A stretch of 58,803 nt of DNA from a virus. Under the pieces are notes generated by a model. It did no database searches and was not told the DNA's origin. It saw only the letters and a program-made list of their open reading frames with translations. Shown piece by piece: positions 8,032 through 15,507 of the stretch. Numbering within the stretch: position 1 is the stretch's first letter; each line of letters starts with the position of its first letter. The stretch is taken from positions 1 through 58,803 of IMG/VR virus record IMGVR_UViG_3300042906_001392. One strand, 5' to 3'. A program made the position numbers and the translations under genes.

Positions 8032-8141
8032 GATAAGGCGGCCCCCGGAGGTCATCACATTTTTTGATTTTTTTGAAAATAAAGCTCCAGGCTCTTCGGC
8101 CGAACAGTGCTACTACCCACTATCCGGCCCGAGCCCCGGTC

Positions 8142-8420
8142 TTACCCTTTTGTTTTTTCGAAAGATTTGTTCCACGTGTGCGTGTAGTAGAAACTTGCAG
8201 TCGTCTTAAGCTTTCCCTCGATGTGGAATTTAACTCGAAGGTATTCAATAGCCGCCGCTACCTCTTCATCCGTGAAGTCGTTGTCCGTGTCGTTCTCCCA
8301 GTAGCCGTTTAAAAAATCGCTTTTTGCTGTCTCCACCGCATCTTCACCGGTGGTGGACAGTGTGTAGTAATTCTCCTCAAGAATCTCTGCAATTTGGGCG
8401 AGCACATCCATGTCAATCAT
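8142..8420 (-). CDS. Hypothetical protein
   Basis: 92 residues, acidic, no family recognised (IAEILEENYYTLSTTGEDAVETAK...). It overlaps the gene above by ATGA and belongs to the operon 8142-9446. Confidence 0.65.
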   Translation of the reverse strand: MIDMDVLAQIAEILEENYYTLSTTGEDAVETAKSDFLNGYWENDTDNDFTDEEVAAAIEYLRVKFHIEGKLKTTASFYYTHTWNKSFEKTKG

Positions 8421-8827
8421 TTCGCTTCGCCTTTCAACATCGTGTAGAGGTCGTCTATGACGCCACTAATACTTTCTTCAACAGTTTCGTTGATGTTGTT
8501 TTCAATTTTCTCTTCAATCTTTCCCAAGCCGGCAACGAATACATTCCACAGTTCCTCTAGTGATTCCTGCTCTTCATCCGTGAATTGGTCGCCCATGGGT
8601 ATGAACCTGATTTCTACAATGCCATCAGAAAGTAAATCCATAAGTTCTTCAGGGGTAATAGATTCACGGCGTTTAGCGGAATACATCCGTCCATCCTTGG
8701 TAAAAATACCAGTGGTCATTCGACGATTTGCGTCTCTGTAGATAGAGAGGGCTTCAACAATCAGGTTTATTTCATCGAGGGTGAAACGTTTGCTGATTTG
8801 TCCAGTTACTGCTTTTTTCTTAGCCAT
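8417..8827 (-). CDS. Hypothetical protein
   Basis: 136 residues. Basic N-terminus (AKKKAVTGQISKRF), then helical with an acidic middle (QFTDEEQESLEELW) and a long charged C-terminal helix (KIEEKIENNINETVEES). No family recognised. Its ATG shares a base with the preceding stop (TAATG). Confidence 0.65.
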   Translation of the reverse strand: MAKKKAVTGQISKRFTLDEINLIVEALSIYRDANRRMTTGIFTKDGRMYSAKRRESITPEELMDLLSDGIVEIRFIPMGDQFTDEEQESLEELWNVFVAGLGKIEEKIENNINETVEESISGVIDDLYTMLKGEAK

Positions 8828-9045
8828 TACAAGGTCCTTCCTGAGAATTCAAACCATTCATCATAGGTCATACCAATAGTTCCAACAAATTCTGCATTCT
8901 CATAGAAGTCCATGATAAAGCCCTCATGGGTGATTCCAATGTTTATGAACTTGGCGTTGACCTCGTCATAGCCACTAGTAAAGACGGTTACATCCTTGCG
9001 TGAATGCTGATTGACATCAAATGTCATCTTCTCATTGTCGCTCAC
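8827..9045 (-). CDS. Hypothetical protein
   Basis: 72 residues, mixed alpha/beta composition (VTVFTSGYDEVNAKFINIGITHEGFIMDFYENAEFVGTIGM), no family recognised. It overlaps both neighbours by 1-4 bases, as expected within one translationally coupled operon. Confidence 0.65.
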   Translation of the reverse strand: MSDNEKMTFDVNQHSRKDVTVFTSGYDEVNAKFINIGITHEGFIMDFYENAEFVGTIGMTYDEWFEFSGRTL

Positions 9046-9446
9046 TTGTCACCTGCCTCGTCTAGGTGTCGCTTGATTGAAGCCATTTCAGCCAAGTACT
9101 CATCAAACGACATTGCGAACGGGAACTCAATCATGTTGATGTTGTTCAGGAACAGCGAGTCCCTGAGGTCTAGTTGTTGCCAAAGGTCCAGCAGTTTGTA
9201 TCCAGCACTCAGGTACTGGTCAAACGCAGTCATCCATTCCTCGGCAATGCCTACAGACACCCAAGAGTCCTCACCTTCCACCAAGGAGAGCGAACTGCCG
9301 TTGTCCCAATCAACACCGATACACATAGCGCCAGCATTATCGTATGGCTCACGCGTAACGGTCCCTAGGTCACCCTTGCGAATCCGTGTATACGGGTCGC
9401 TAGTGCCGACTAGTTTGATTCTTTCTCCGACAAGTGTCTTTGTCAT
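9042..9446 (-). CDS. Hypothetical protein, possible SH3-like N-terminus
   Basis: 134 residues. VGERIKLVGTSDPYTRIRKGDLGTVTREPYDNAGAMCIGVDWDNG looks like a small beta-barrel (KOW/SH3-like) repeat. The rest is helical. The start at 9446 follows CTACTACTAAGGAG; an upstream in-frame ATG lies between the promoter and the leader and is rejected. First gene of the operon driven from 9475-9504. Confidence 0.65.
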   Translation of the reverse strand: MTKTLVGERIKLVGTSDPYTRIRKGDLGTVTREPYDNAGAMCIGVDWDNGSSLSLVEGEDSWVSVGIAEEWMTAFDQYLSAGYKLLDLWQQLDLRDSLFLNNINMIEFPFAMSFDEYLAEMASIKRHLDEAGDK

Positions 9447-9474
9447 GATTTTCTCCTTAGTAGTAGTTGAGGAC

Positions 9475-9504
9475 ATCTTAGGGTATCCGATATCAGATTT
9501 ACAA
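9475..9504 (-). promoter_or_regulatory. Repeat promoter (TTGTAA-N18-TAAGAT)
   Basis: Drives the four-gene operon 9446-8142. The TAA stop of the upstream gene (9499-9501) is part of the TTGTAA hexamer, so there is no spacer between cassettes. Confidence 0.75.
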
Positions 9505-9780
9505 TTTTTTAGGCATCGGGTTGCTCTGACTCACATTGTAGAGCCAGTCATCTGATGTTGGTGCTGTTTCTTCCTTTAGCCTGCGTCCACTACTTTGTCC
9601 TTCAATGATTGTGATGCCGAGAGAATCTAGGTAGTCTCCAGCTTTCATGTGAATTTCGGTCATGAGGTTGTGAACCCCATCCTTTTCAACATCGTCGCTT
9701 TCAAACAGTTCTTTATCCAAAGCGAATGTAAAATTGACTTCGTAAAAAGGTGTATCTGCATCTATTTCTTTGCGTGTCAT
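9499..9780 (-). CDS. Hypothetical protein
   Basis: 93 residues, no family recognised (FYEVNFTFALDKELFESDDVEKDG... YLDSLGITIIEGQSSGRRL). Its stop lies inside the next promoter. It follows the XRE gene by one base and is probably co-transcribed with it. Confidence 0.6.
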   Translation of the reverse strand: MTRKEIDADTPFYEVNFTFALDKELFESDDVEKDGVHNLMTEIHMKAGDYLDSLGITIIEGQSSGRRLKEETAPTSDDWLYNVSQSNPMPKKL

Positions 9781-9781
9781 T

Positions 9782-10000
9782 TCAGATGCCTTCTAGAACA
9801 TCTGATGGCTTCACCTTGAGCGCTCCGCAGAGCAAGATGAGTGACTGAAGGCTAGGTGAGAAGTGTCCGTTCTCAATCCGGTTGATGGTCTTGCGCTCGA
9901 GCCCCGCCTTCTTTGCCAACGCATCTTGCGAGAGTTCTCGCTCAATACGCAAATCACGAAGTCTTGCACTAACCCGTGCTTCTTTCTTTTCGGTATTCAT
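9782..10000 (-). CDS. XRE/Cro-CI family HTH regulator
   Basis: 72 residues with the whole length used by a Cro/CI helix-turn-helix: LRDLRIERELSQDALAKKAG, ERKTINRIENGHFSPSL, LCGALKVKPSDVLEGI. It binds DNA, probably as a dimer. CTAACAAGGAG precedes the ATG. It is the middle gene of an operon started by a repeat promoter at 10732, which makes it a candidate regulator of the promoter family, though nothing in the sequence proves this. Confidence 0.85.
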   Translation of the reverse strand: MNTEKKEARVSARLRDLRIERELSQDALAKKAGLERKTINRIENGHFSPSLQSLILLCGALKVKPSDVLEGI

Positions 10001-10033
10001 GTTTCTCCTTGTTAGGTGTTTATTTGGTTTATT

Positions 10034-10699
10034 TCAGTTTGCACTGAAAATCTGTTGTGAGGTCATGGCTGTATCCATGCCTTCTGCAATCTCAAATGTG
10101 AGAGCGTCTTTCCATTCCGAATACTTTTCGTCAAAGTTCTCGTCGTCGTCGTCGTATTCAGGTTGTCCCTGCATTTCGTGTTCACCTTCTGCAACAATCT
10201 CTCCTTTGTGAAAGACCATGTAGCCAGCAAAGAAATCTGCTTCCTCTGTGAAGTGCATTCCGAATACAAGTTCAGGGAACTGTTCGGAGATGTTCCTCAT
10301 AAGACCAACCGCAGGGCTCCAAGCACTTTCCCAGTACAGCGTTATTGAGTTGCTGTTCTCGTCAAATGTGTCCTCGTCAAAATCAACACGGCAAGCACCC
10401 CATTTAGTGTCCCAGTTAGCATTCGCCCAGTCGTACCAGTCCTTGTGACCGTACTTAGCGAGATTTGACTCTTGTTGCTTGCGGTGTTCTTCTGCCTTCT
10501 CTTCACCAACATATCCTGAAACTGTTTCGTGCAGTTCTGTTGGAATTGGGAATAGTTGGTTCATGTCCCATTCTGTTCTGTTCCATTCAGGAATTGCTTT
10601 CCACTCTTCAGTCTGCTCAATGCGAATAGCCTCAATGAACCGCTTCAGTTCTTTGTTGCTTCCACGAACTTCTCCGTATTGGTTGCACCAGTTAGGCAT
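10034..10699 (-). CDS. Api92-like protein with ferredoxin-like fold
   Basis: 221 residues. It starts MPNWCNQYGEVRGSNKELKR, then LFPIPTEL and WYDWANANWDTKWGA, the signature of the YubB/Api92-like ferredoxin-fold family (DUF1281-type) found in phages and plasmids. The role is unknown. The C-terminus is acidic (PEYDDDDENFDE). AAAAGGAG follows a CACCTACTACTAC leader. First gene of the operon that includes the XRE regulator. Confidence 0.75.
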   Translation of the reverse strand: MPNWCNQYGEVRGSNKELKRFIEAIRIEQTEEWKAIPEWNRTEWDMNQLFPIPTELHETVSGYVGEEKAEEHRKQQESNLAKYGHKDWYDWANANWDTKWGACRVDFDEDTFDENSNSITLYWESAWSPAVGLMRNISEQFPELVFGMHFTEEADFFAGYMVFHKGEIVAEGEHEMQGQPEYDDDDENFDEKYSEWKDALTFEIAEGMDTAMTSQQIFSAN

Positions 10700-10731
10700 T
10701 TCATTCTCCTTTTGTAGTAGTAGGTGATGTA

Positions 10732-10761
10732 ACTATACAGGTACAAATATCAGATTTACAA
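10732..10761 (-). promoter_or_regulatory. Repeat promoter (TTGTAA-N18-TATAGT)
   Basis: One of the best -10 hexamers in the family. Drives the Api92-like, XRE and 9499 genes. The core has GATATT in place of GATATC. Confidence 0.75.
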
Positions 10762-10762
10762 A

Positions 10763-11260
10763 TTAGTACCATGCGTCAGACCCGTTACATTCATTGGCAA
10801 CCCAGCGCAACCACCAAATGGCGTACTTGACTTCCTTGTCCAAGTTCTCACCGTCTTTGGTTACGGTTCCCATTTCGGTCATGCGGTTTTCCATGTCGTC
10901 TGCCAAAGCGAGGCATGATGATGGTGACTTGTATGTGCCATCTTCGTTGTCGCCATAGAACGAATACTCAAAATCAGGAAGTTCCAGTGCTTCTATGAGG
11001 AAGTTGCCGTACTTACCCCTATACCAGCAGTCTGTTCCGAACATGCCAGTAACACTTCCTTCTTGCAAATCAGTCTTTGATACAGAGATGAGGTAAGGGC
11101 ATTTGCCTTGTGCCTGCGTTTCTCTGCAGTCAATTCGCTTTTCAGATAATCCTGTTTCTTCGTCAACAATGGCTACGCCGTCTTTGTCAAGAATGTCAAC
11201 TTTTACAGCAGTGCCAAGACGCTCGCAGGCGTATCGGTGTGGGATGTTGTCTAAGCCCAT
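10763..11260 (-). CDS. Conserved phage protein (MGLDNIP family)
   Basis: 165 residues beginning MGLDNIPHRYAC, a start shared by a family of actinophage proteins of unknown role. Cysteines in ERLG...DCRETQAQGKCPY and FGTDCWYRGKYGNF may bind metal. CTACTACTAAGGAG precedes the ATG. It is a single-gene cassette with its own repeat promoter and an upstream hairpin. Confidence 0.7.
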   Translation of the reverse strand: MGLDNIPHRYACERLGTAVKVDILDKDGVAIVDEETGLSEKRIDCRETQAQGKCPYLISVSKTDLQEGSVTGMFGTDCWYRGKYGNFLIEALELPDFEYSFYGDNEDGTYKSPSSCLALADDMENRMTEMGTVTKDGENLDKEVKYAIWWLRWVANECNGSDAWY

Positions 11261-11291
11261 GTGGGAATCTCCTTAGTAGTAGGTGAGTACC

Positions 11292-11321
11292 ACTGTAGCG
11301 ACCCTGATATCAGATTTACAA
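11292..11321 (-). promoter_or_regulatory. Repeat promoter (TTGTAA-N18-TACAGT)
   Basis: Drives the gene starting at 11260. The GGTGGCGGAAGA element lies directly upstream (11325-11340), and a LexA-type box 87 bases upstream. Confidence 0.75.
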
Positions 11322-11324
11322 CTC

Positions 11325-11340
11325 TCTTCCGCCACCGTCA
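11325..11340 (-). promoter_or_regulatory. TGACGGTGGCGGAAGA element
   Basis: Variant with GGTGGCGG. It directly abuts a repeat promoter, as at 8015, 14380 and 17369. Confidence 0.45.
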
Positions 11341-11407
11341 TGATAATAGAGGCGTATATGACCTACGGTTTTCCGGTGCGCAGGTCAGGCATCATGCCGG
11401 CATGAAA

Positions 11408-11423
11408 GCGAACACCTGTTCGC
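11408..11423. promoter_or_regulatory. LexA/SOS-box-like palindrome
   Basis: GCGAACACCTGTTCGC, a perfect 6-4-6 palindrome arm pair. Its GAACACCTGTTC core is the reverse complement of GAACAGGTGTTC, the form known at the mycobacterial recA promoter. It lies next to the 11426 hairpin and upstream of a repeat promoter. Confidence 0.6.
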
Positions 11424-11425
11424 AT

Positions 11426-11464
11426 AGCCCCGGTGACTCAGTGGCCGCCTTGTACACCGGGGCT
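11426..11464. terminator. AGCCCCGGTG / CACCGGGGCT hairpin
   Basis: 10-bp perfect stem just past the 3' end of the gene ending at 11476. One of the family of cassette-separating hairpins. Confidence 0.65.
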
Positions 11465-11475
11465 TTACGAGATGA

Positions 11476-11787
11476 TTATTCGCTTTGAGCTATAACCAAA
11501 CTTCCATCGAGAATTTGCCATCCGTCTTCATGGTCATTCCAAATGATGGAGACTACCTCTTTGATTCCGTCTAGGTAATAGAAGACATCATCATCCTGAA
11601 CTCCGAAGTCATCCCACTGCAGGTAGACAGGGTCTTTACTGAATGAGAGGTAGTAACTCCTTGTGTCAGAGTCATCATCCCATTGAACTAGTGCGTCCAT
11701 GCCAACCAGGATTCCCTCTTTAGCAATTACATTTTTCAGGTATTCCTTCAGTAATCGGAGCGTGAGTAGTGCTTTTCTAATCATCAT
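11476..11787 (-). CDS. Hypothetical protein
   Basis: 103 residues, no family recognised. Basic N-terminus (IRKALLTLRLLKEYLKNVI), then an acidic, beta-rich remainder (MDALVQWDDDSDTRSYYLSF). It overlaps the gene above by ATGA. Confidence 0.65.
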   Translation of the reverse strand: MMIRKALLTLRLLKEYLKNVIAKEGILVGMDALVQWDDDSDTRSYYLSFSKDPVYLQWDDFGVQDDDVFYYLDGIKEVVSIIWNDHEDGWQILDGSLVIAQSE

Positions 11788-12101
11788 GCGCTCACTACAT
11801 CTATAAGTTGTACGAATGAATCCAGTGGCTCGCTTGCGTCAGGGTACGCCCTCATTGCGTCATCAAGGAACAATTGGTAAGCACCCAAGTTGTCATGAAA
11901 GTAGCGATTCGCTCCGCCATCTCCATAATTTTCGACTCGGCAAACAGTAATCCCTTTTCTTTGAATTTCTGCAGTCCATACGATTCCTTTAGACGTTTCC
12001 ATCTCGTGGATTATCTTGAAGTCGTACTGGCTAGCAATGTCGTCCACTGCTGGCTCTGTCACGAAGAGTTTTAGTGACGGTGGAAGTGTTGAATAAAGCA
12101 T
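11784..12101 (-). CDS. Hypothetical protein
   Basis: 105 residues, alpha/beta-like (YDFKIIHEMETSKGIVWTAEIQRKGITVCRVENYGDGGANRYF), no family recognised. CAACTACTAACAAGGAG precedes the ATG. No promoter repeat lies between it and the gene at 12139, so both are probably transcribed from 12693. Confidence 0.65.
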   Translation of the reverse strand: MLYSTLPPSLKLFVTEPAVDDIASQYDFKIIHEMETSKGIVWTAEIQRKGITVCRVENYGDGGANRYFHDNLGAYQLFLDDAMRAYPDASEPLDSFVQLIDVVSA

Positions 12102-12138
12102 GATTTCTCCTTGTTAGTAGTTGTTTGAATTCTAGTCG

Positions 12139-12657
12139 TCAGCAGATTTGAAATCCACCGCAGTTCTCTAGGAACTCTGCGAACCGCTTGACATTCTCCA
12201 CATCAAACGGGTAGGAAGTGAGCCACGATTCTTTAGTGCCGATTCCATCACAGGCATTACACCAGCCATAAGTGCGTCCAGTAAGAATCTGATTTTCAGG
12301 AGAGAGTTCTTTAGTGGGCATTCCCATTTCCACGCCTACCTCGTCATTGCGAATGCCAGTGCATTCACAGAGTTGGCACGCTTCACGGGGAAGTGAGGAA
12401 CGCCACTCATTGTAAGTCTTTGCGTACTTCTCAACCGTGCCATTTTCAAGGTCTATCTTGAGTGACCAAGCCAATGATTCAGCCAATGCTTCATCTAGCC
12501 CGTCACCGTCGTTTGAGTGCCAGTACTCGCAACCGCTAGCAATGTCGTCATAGTTGTTGCAGATAAAGTCTGCCAGTGGACGCCAGTACCACACATTGTT
12601 GCGGAAGTAACTGCCCGTTTCATTCTTTGGATTTACTCCAATGACATCCATTCCCAT
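12139..12657 (-). CDS. Conserved phage protein (MGMDVIG family)
   Basis: 172 residues beginning MGMDVIGVNPKNETGSYFRN with NVWYWRPLADFI, a signature shared by phage proteins of unknown role. CQLCECTG and CNACDGIG form a zinc-binding insertion. ACAAGGAG precedes the ATG after a CTACTACTACTA leader. Confidence 0.7.
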   Translation of the reverse strand: MGMDVIGVNPKNETGSYFRNNVWYWRPLADFICNNYDDIASGCEYWHSNDGDGLDEALAESLAWSLKIDLENGTVEKYAKTYNEWRSSLPREACQLCECTGIRNDEVGVEMGMPTKELSPENQILTGRTYGWCNACDGIGTKESWLTSYPFDVENVKRFAEFLENCGGFQIC

Positions 12658-12692
12658 TTTCTTGCTCCTTGTTAGTAGTAGTAGGTAATGAA

Positions 12693-12722
12693 ATCTTACA
12701 GTATCAAATATCAGATTTACAA
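12693..12722 (-). promoter_or_regulatory. Repeat promoter (TTGTAA-N18-TAAGAT)
   Basis: Drives the three-gene unit 12657-11476. Core carries GATATT. Confidence 0.75.
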
Positions 12723-12745
12723 AATCGAGCTAGAGCCCCGGGCTT

Positions 12746-13096
12746 CTAGTCGCTGTTCGCTTCTATGTACTGACGCACCGCTTCCCGTAGGGCAAAACTT
12801 CGTTCAATACATTTTGACATTGCTATTCGGTTCAGTTGTTCCAAGTCATTCTGCGATATCCTAAACACGCAAATTGGGTTTATTTTTCCTTGCTCTAAGT
12901 GCTCGTCGTGCGGCGGTAACAGATTGGCTTTTCGTGACGCCATTATCCGCTTGTTAGACGTAGATATAGAAACATTCATTCTCTGCGCAACATAGCGCTG
13001 TACTGGAATGCGCTTGCTTAGTGCTTCTCTATAAAGGTCTGCAACAACCTCTAGTTCTTCGTGTGTTGTTTTTCTACCTTTATGCGTTCCTATCAT
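12746..13096 (-). CDS. DNA-binding protein (HTH plus RHH-like)
   Basis: 116 residues. The N-terminus (HEELEVVADLYREALSKRIPVQRYVAQRMNVSISTSNKRIM) resembles the actinobacterial HTH pattern in which a serine-rich recognition helix precedes a basic wing. The C-terminus (VFRISQNDLEQLNRIA, RSFALREAVRQYI) looks like a ribbon-helix-helix. A regulator is likely. It overlaps the gene above by ATGA. Confidence 0.6.
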   Translation of the reverse strand: MIGTHKGRKTTHEELEVVADLYREALSKRIPVQRYVAQRMNVSISTSNKRIMASRKANLLPPHDEHLEQGKINPICVFRISQNDLEQLNRIAMSKCIERSFALREAVRQYIEANSD

Positions 13097-13560
13097 ACGC
13101 TTGCTCCATCAAATGGACATTGAGCAACTTCACCGAATACAGCCTCGTACAAGTTACGCCCGTCTTGCCACTCACTCCAGTCACCATCTGACGAGATAGA
13201 GACACAAGAGCCGTAGATTTCTTTCGCCCGAATAAGTATCGCCGTAACTACAGCGTCATACGGTTTCATAGCAGTCTTGCAAAAATCAAAGATTTCAGGC
13301 TCATTTTTTCTCCACTCAACTTGAGTTGGCATTGCTTTCCAAGTAAAGGTTTCGTGAGACATATCATCTATGCCATTGAGACTGAACTCGCCTTCCGTGA
13401 ATTGAGGTGAAGTTCCATTCTCTCCACTCCAGTCGCCTAGTTTTATGCCAATGGTGTATGCGTGTTCGCAAATAGCCTTAGCGTCTAGTGCAAGTTTGCC
13501 GTACATATAGGCAGACCCAGCGTTGTTTCGTGGTCGGTAGTTGTAATGCGTGTAACCCAT
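13093..13560 (-). CDS. Conserved phage protein (MGYTHY family)
   Basis: 155 residues beginning MGYTHYNYRPRN, a start found in many phage proteins of unknown function, followed by a conserved-looking WSGENGTSPQF and ETFTWKAMP. GAAAGG precedes the ATG after a CACCTACTAAC leader. First gene after the promoter at 13591. Confidence 0.7.
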   Translation of the reverse strand: MGYTHYNYRPRNNAGSAYMYGKLALDAKAICEHAYTIGIKLGDWSGENGTSPQFTEGEFSLNGIDDMSHETFTWKAMPTQVEWRKNEPEIFDFCKTAMKPYDAVVTAILIRAKEIYGSCVSISSDGDWSEWQDGRNLYEAVFGEVAQCPFDGASV

Positions 13561-13590
13561 AGTTATTGCCTTTCGTTAGTAGGTGGTAGT

Positions 13591-13620
13591 ACCTTATCAG
13601 ACCCGATATCAGATTTACAA
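13591..13620 (-). promoter_or_regulatory. Repeat promoter (TTGTAA-N18-TAAGGT)
   Basis: Consensus copy. The stop codon of the gene ending at 13615 forms part of its TTGTAA. Confidence 0.75.
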
Positions 13621-13821
13621 TTGCTCATAAATCATCAGTTCTTCTTCATCAGAGAATGGATTTGAGTGCCGACCAATTCCAGTTACCCACATTTTTCGAC
13701 CTTGCTGACCGCTGTCACCAATTGCGTCTTGCACCTGTGCTATCGCAAGCCCCGCTGCCGCTCCATCATCAACGCCTGTTACATCAAGCGTGACCATTAC
13801 TGTCACTCGGTATGTATTCAT
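13615..13821 (-). CDS. Small hypothetical protein
   Basis: 68 residues (MNTYRVTVMVTLDVTGVDDG... GRKMWVTGIGRHSN), beta-rich, possibly a ferredoxin-like small fold. The start at 13821 uses TAATG overlap with the gene above; a longer upstream frame lies inside that gene and is rejected. The stop is inside the next promoter. Confidence 0.65.
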   Translation of the reverse strand: MNTYRVTVMVTLDVTGVDDGAAAGLAIAQVQDAIGDSGQQGRKMWVTGIGRHSNPFSDEEELMIYEQL

Positions 13822-14090
13822 TAGTAAGTACTCCAATCGTAGTTGTCGTTTTTGTGTGCGATTTCCTCTGAACAAACTCCGATTACCTTTAGAGTTTCGC
13901 CGTCAATGATACGGCTACATTTCTCGCAAAGATAAACCTGCCCGTCCCAATCTCCATAGATAGTTGGCGAGACAATCTCTCCAGTCCTTAGGCAAGAGTA
14001 AAAGCCCTCGTAGTTTGGTTGGTTGCCACATAGGCACTGGAACCAATCAGTAGTGCCACCTATGAACTCCTCAAATAGTCGGTTGCTCAT
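13821..14090 (-). CDS. Small zinc-finger-like protein
   Basis: 89 residues with CLCG, C (FYSCLRTG) and CEKC, consistent with a zinc site. The rest is unknown. ATGA overlap with the gene above. The operon 14335-13615 runs from one repeat promoter. Confidence 0.65.
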   Translation of the reverse strand: MSNRLFEEFIGGTTDWFQCLCGNQPNYEGFYSCLRTGEIVSPTIYGDWDGQVYLCEKCSRIIDGETLKVIGVCSEEIAHKNDNYDWSTY

Positions 14091-14335
14091 TTGTCCACTC
14101 TCCCGTCCATAATCATTGCGTAGCGGATTAGTTCCTCAACCAATTCCACACACTCCCAATCGTTCGCCTCTTGCCCGTCAATATCTTTCACGGCGAGAAT
14201 ACCGTCAAGGACAAACCCTGCATAGCCGTCCTGCATTTCGCTGGTTGGTTCCGCATTTGGGTCACTGGCGAGATTATAGAAAGGTTGTAGGTATCTGTCG
14301 TGCCACTCTTGCGCTGTTATCTTGTCTGTTTCCAT
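14087..14335 (-). CDS. Hypothetical protein with probable leaderless start
   Basis: 82 residues (METDKITAQEWHDRYLQPFY...), no family recognised. The start at 14335 is chosen because the promoter's -10 TATGAT ends seven bases before this ATG, so transcription would begin at its A. Earlier in-frame ATGs lie inside the -10 itself. No ribosome site is present or needed. Confidence 0.65.
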   Translation of the reverse strand: METDKITAQEWHDRYLQPFYNLASDPNAEPTSEMQDGYAGFVLDGILAVKDIDGQEANDWECVELVEELIRYAMIMDGRVDK

Positions 14336-14343
14336 AAGTACCA

Positions 14344-14373
14344 TCATAGGGAACCCGATATCAGATTTACAAA
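14344..14373 (-). promoter_or_regulatory. Repeat promoter (TTGTAA-N18-TATGAT)
   Basis: Strong -10. Predicted start is the A of the ATG at 14335, a leaderless transcript. GGTGGCGGAAGA element directly upstream. Confidence 0.75.
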
Positions 14374-14379
14374 CCACCT

Positions 14380-14396
14380 CTTCCGCCACCGTCAAG
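14380..14396 (-). promoter_or_regulatory. TTGACGGTGGCGGAAGA element
   Basis: TTGACG is 17 bases from the TTGTAA of the repeat promoter, the same arrangement as at 8015. Confidence 0.5.
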
Positions 14397-14474
14397 ATAA
14401 TAAGGGTGGGTAGGTAGTCGTTTTTTTGCAGAGCGATTTATTTATTTTTTGCGATTTTTTTTATTTTTCTGGAT

Positions 14475-14514
14475 AGCCCCGCAGCACATTCTGGGCCGTA
14501 CTGAGGCCGGGGCT
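14475..14514. terminator. AGCCCCG / CGGGGCT hairpin
   Basis: 7-bp stem after the gene ending at 14531, preceded on the plus side by T-rich DNA. Confidence 0.6.
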
Positions 14515-14530
14515 CCTGGTGGAAAATAGC

Positions 14531-14752
14531 TCACTCCCTCACCAATGGAGTTGCCCATCGGTCTTCGCTGTCGTAAAAACATGTATTGCAGACGAGACTA
14601 TCTATGTCGTCATCCCAGACTGGCTCACTCCCGAAGGAACGCACGGACATCTCCATTCCGCATGAGTCGCAATTACCACCGTCACCACGAATATGCACCG
14701 CTCCATGCACTAGTGGTAGTGCGTTTATTTTTGCGATATATGCCTCGCTCAT
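14531..14752 (-). CDS. Small zinc-ribbon-like protein
   Basis: 73 residues with CDSCGMEM and CNTCFY, a CxxC...CxxC pair spaced as in zinc ribbons. The start at 14752 follows GGGAG by eight bases; the first in-frame codons upstream lie in the neighbouring gene. Confidence 0.65.
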   Translation of the reverse strand: MSEAYIAKINALPLVHGAVHIRGDGGNCDSCGMEMSVRSFGSEPVWDDDIDSLVCNTCFYDSEDRWATPLVRE

Positions 14753-14757
14753 GTCGT

Positions 14758-15027
14758 TCACTCCCACGCCCTATTGAGCAGTATGCCTGCGAACGGATTG
14801 GGATATCGCACTTCGTCATTGAGCCAACGCTCGCTATCGGAGTGTTGAGTCTCGCAGTCACGGAATGTCTTAGTAGCGAACGCCTTACCGTCCTTCATGA
14901 GGCGAACTAGCAACTTGCCAGTGCCGTCTTCCCATAGGTCCAGTTGGTAGGTAGCGTCAATGCCGCCGAACGGGTCAGTTTGTTCACCGAATACGGAGAG
15001 TTTGTGAGTCATTACTGCAGTGCTCAT
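14758..15027 (-). CDS. Hypothetical protein
   Basis: 89 residues (MSTAVMTHKLSVFGEQTDPFGGIDATYQLDLWEDGTGKLL), beta-rich, no family recognised. The start at 15027 has AGGTGG upstream and shares a base with the stop above (TAATG). Confidence 0.65.
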   Translation of the reverse strand: MSTAVMTHKLSVFGEQTDPFGGIDATYQLDLWEDGTGKLLVRLMKDGKAFATKTFRDCETQHSDSERWLNDEVRYPNPFAGILLNRAWE

Positions 15028-15317
15028 TACTTGCCACCTCTTTCGGAGTAGCAAGCAACGGCTTCGGTCAGTGTGGTGCAGTAGTCACCGCTATAACGCT
15101 CCCAGCCACTAGGGCGAGCCACAACGGTCCATACGGCGAACTTGTGGAATGGGTTGCTTGGGTTATAGCAGACGGTAATCCACGAGGCGTATGAGTCGTC
15201 AATTTCACGGTCATTCTTTTTCGTAAGTGCCAAAACAATTATGTCATTGGCAATTACTTCACCAAGTTTTAGTTCAGCGAATGTCAGGTCCACTGAATTG
15301 TCGGTTAGTAGGTACAA
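15027..15317 (-). CDS. Hypothetical protein, TTG start
   Basis: 96 residues (LYLLTDNSVDLTFAELKLGEVIANDIIVLALTKK...). The open frame continues upstream through the promoter repeat (read as FVNLIS), so the true start must lie below it. TTG at 15317 follows AAAGGA by six bases after a CAACTACTAC leader. No family recognised. Confidence 0.65.
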   Translation of the reverse strand: MYLLTDNSVDLTFAELKLGEVIANDIIVLALTKKNDREIDDSYASWITVCYNPSNPFHKFAVWTVVARPSGWERYSGDYCTTLTEAVACYSERGGK

Positions 15318-15346
15318 GGTATTTCCTTTCGTAGTAGTTGAGATAG

Positions 15347-15376
15347 ACACTACACGAGCCGATATCAGATTTACAA
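15347..15376 (-). promoter_or_regulatory. Repeat promoter (TTGTAA-N18-TAGTGT)
   Basis: Drives the three-gene unit 15317-14531. Confidence 0.7.
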
Positions 15377-15386
15377 AATTGTTAGG

Positions 15387-15425
15387 AGCCCCGCTGGGTA
15401 GGTAGTCAGGCATCGAGGCGGGGCT
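15387..15425. terminator. AGCCCCGC / GCGGGGCT hairpin
   Basis: 8-bp stem followed by TTTT on the plus strand. Confidence 0.65.
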
Positions 15426-15440
15426 TTTCACGCGCATAAG

Positions 15441-15476
15441 GAAGCCCTGCCCACCAGTTACGGCAGGCAGGGCTTC
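15441..15476. terminator. GAAGCCCTGCC / GGCAGGGCTTC hairpin
   Basis: 11-bp perfect stem directly downstream of the gene ending at 15508. Gene-specific terminator paired with the generic hairpin at 15387. Confidence 0.7.
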
Positions 15477-15507
15477 GGTTGTTCGTAGGGGTGAAAGGGG
15501 TAAAGCC

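Noticed and set aside
11330-14400. E. coli-type Chi sites in the GGTGG elements
   Set aside because: The conserved part extends well beyond GGTGG and lies at promoters, so promoter function fits better.
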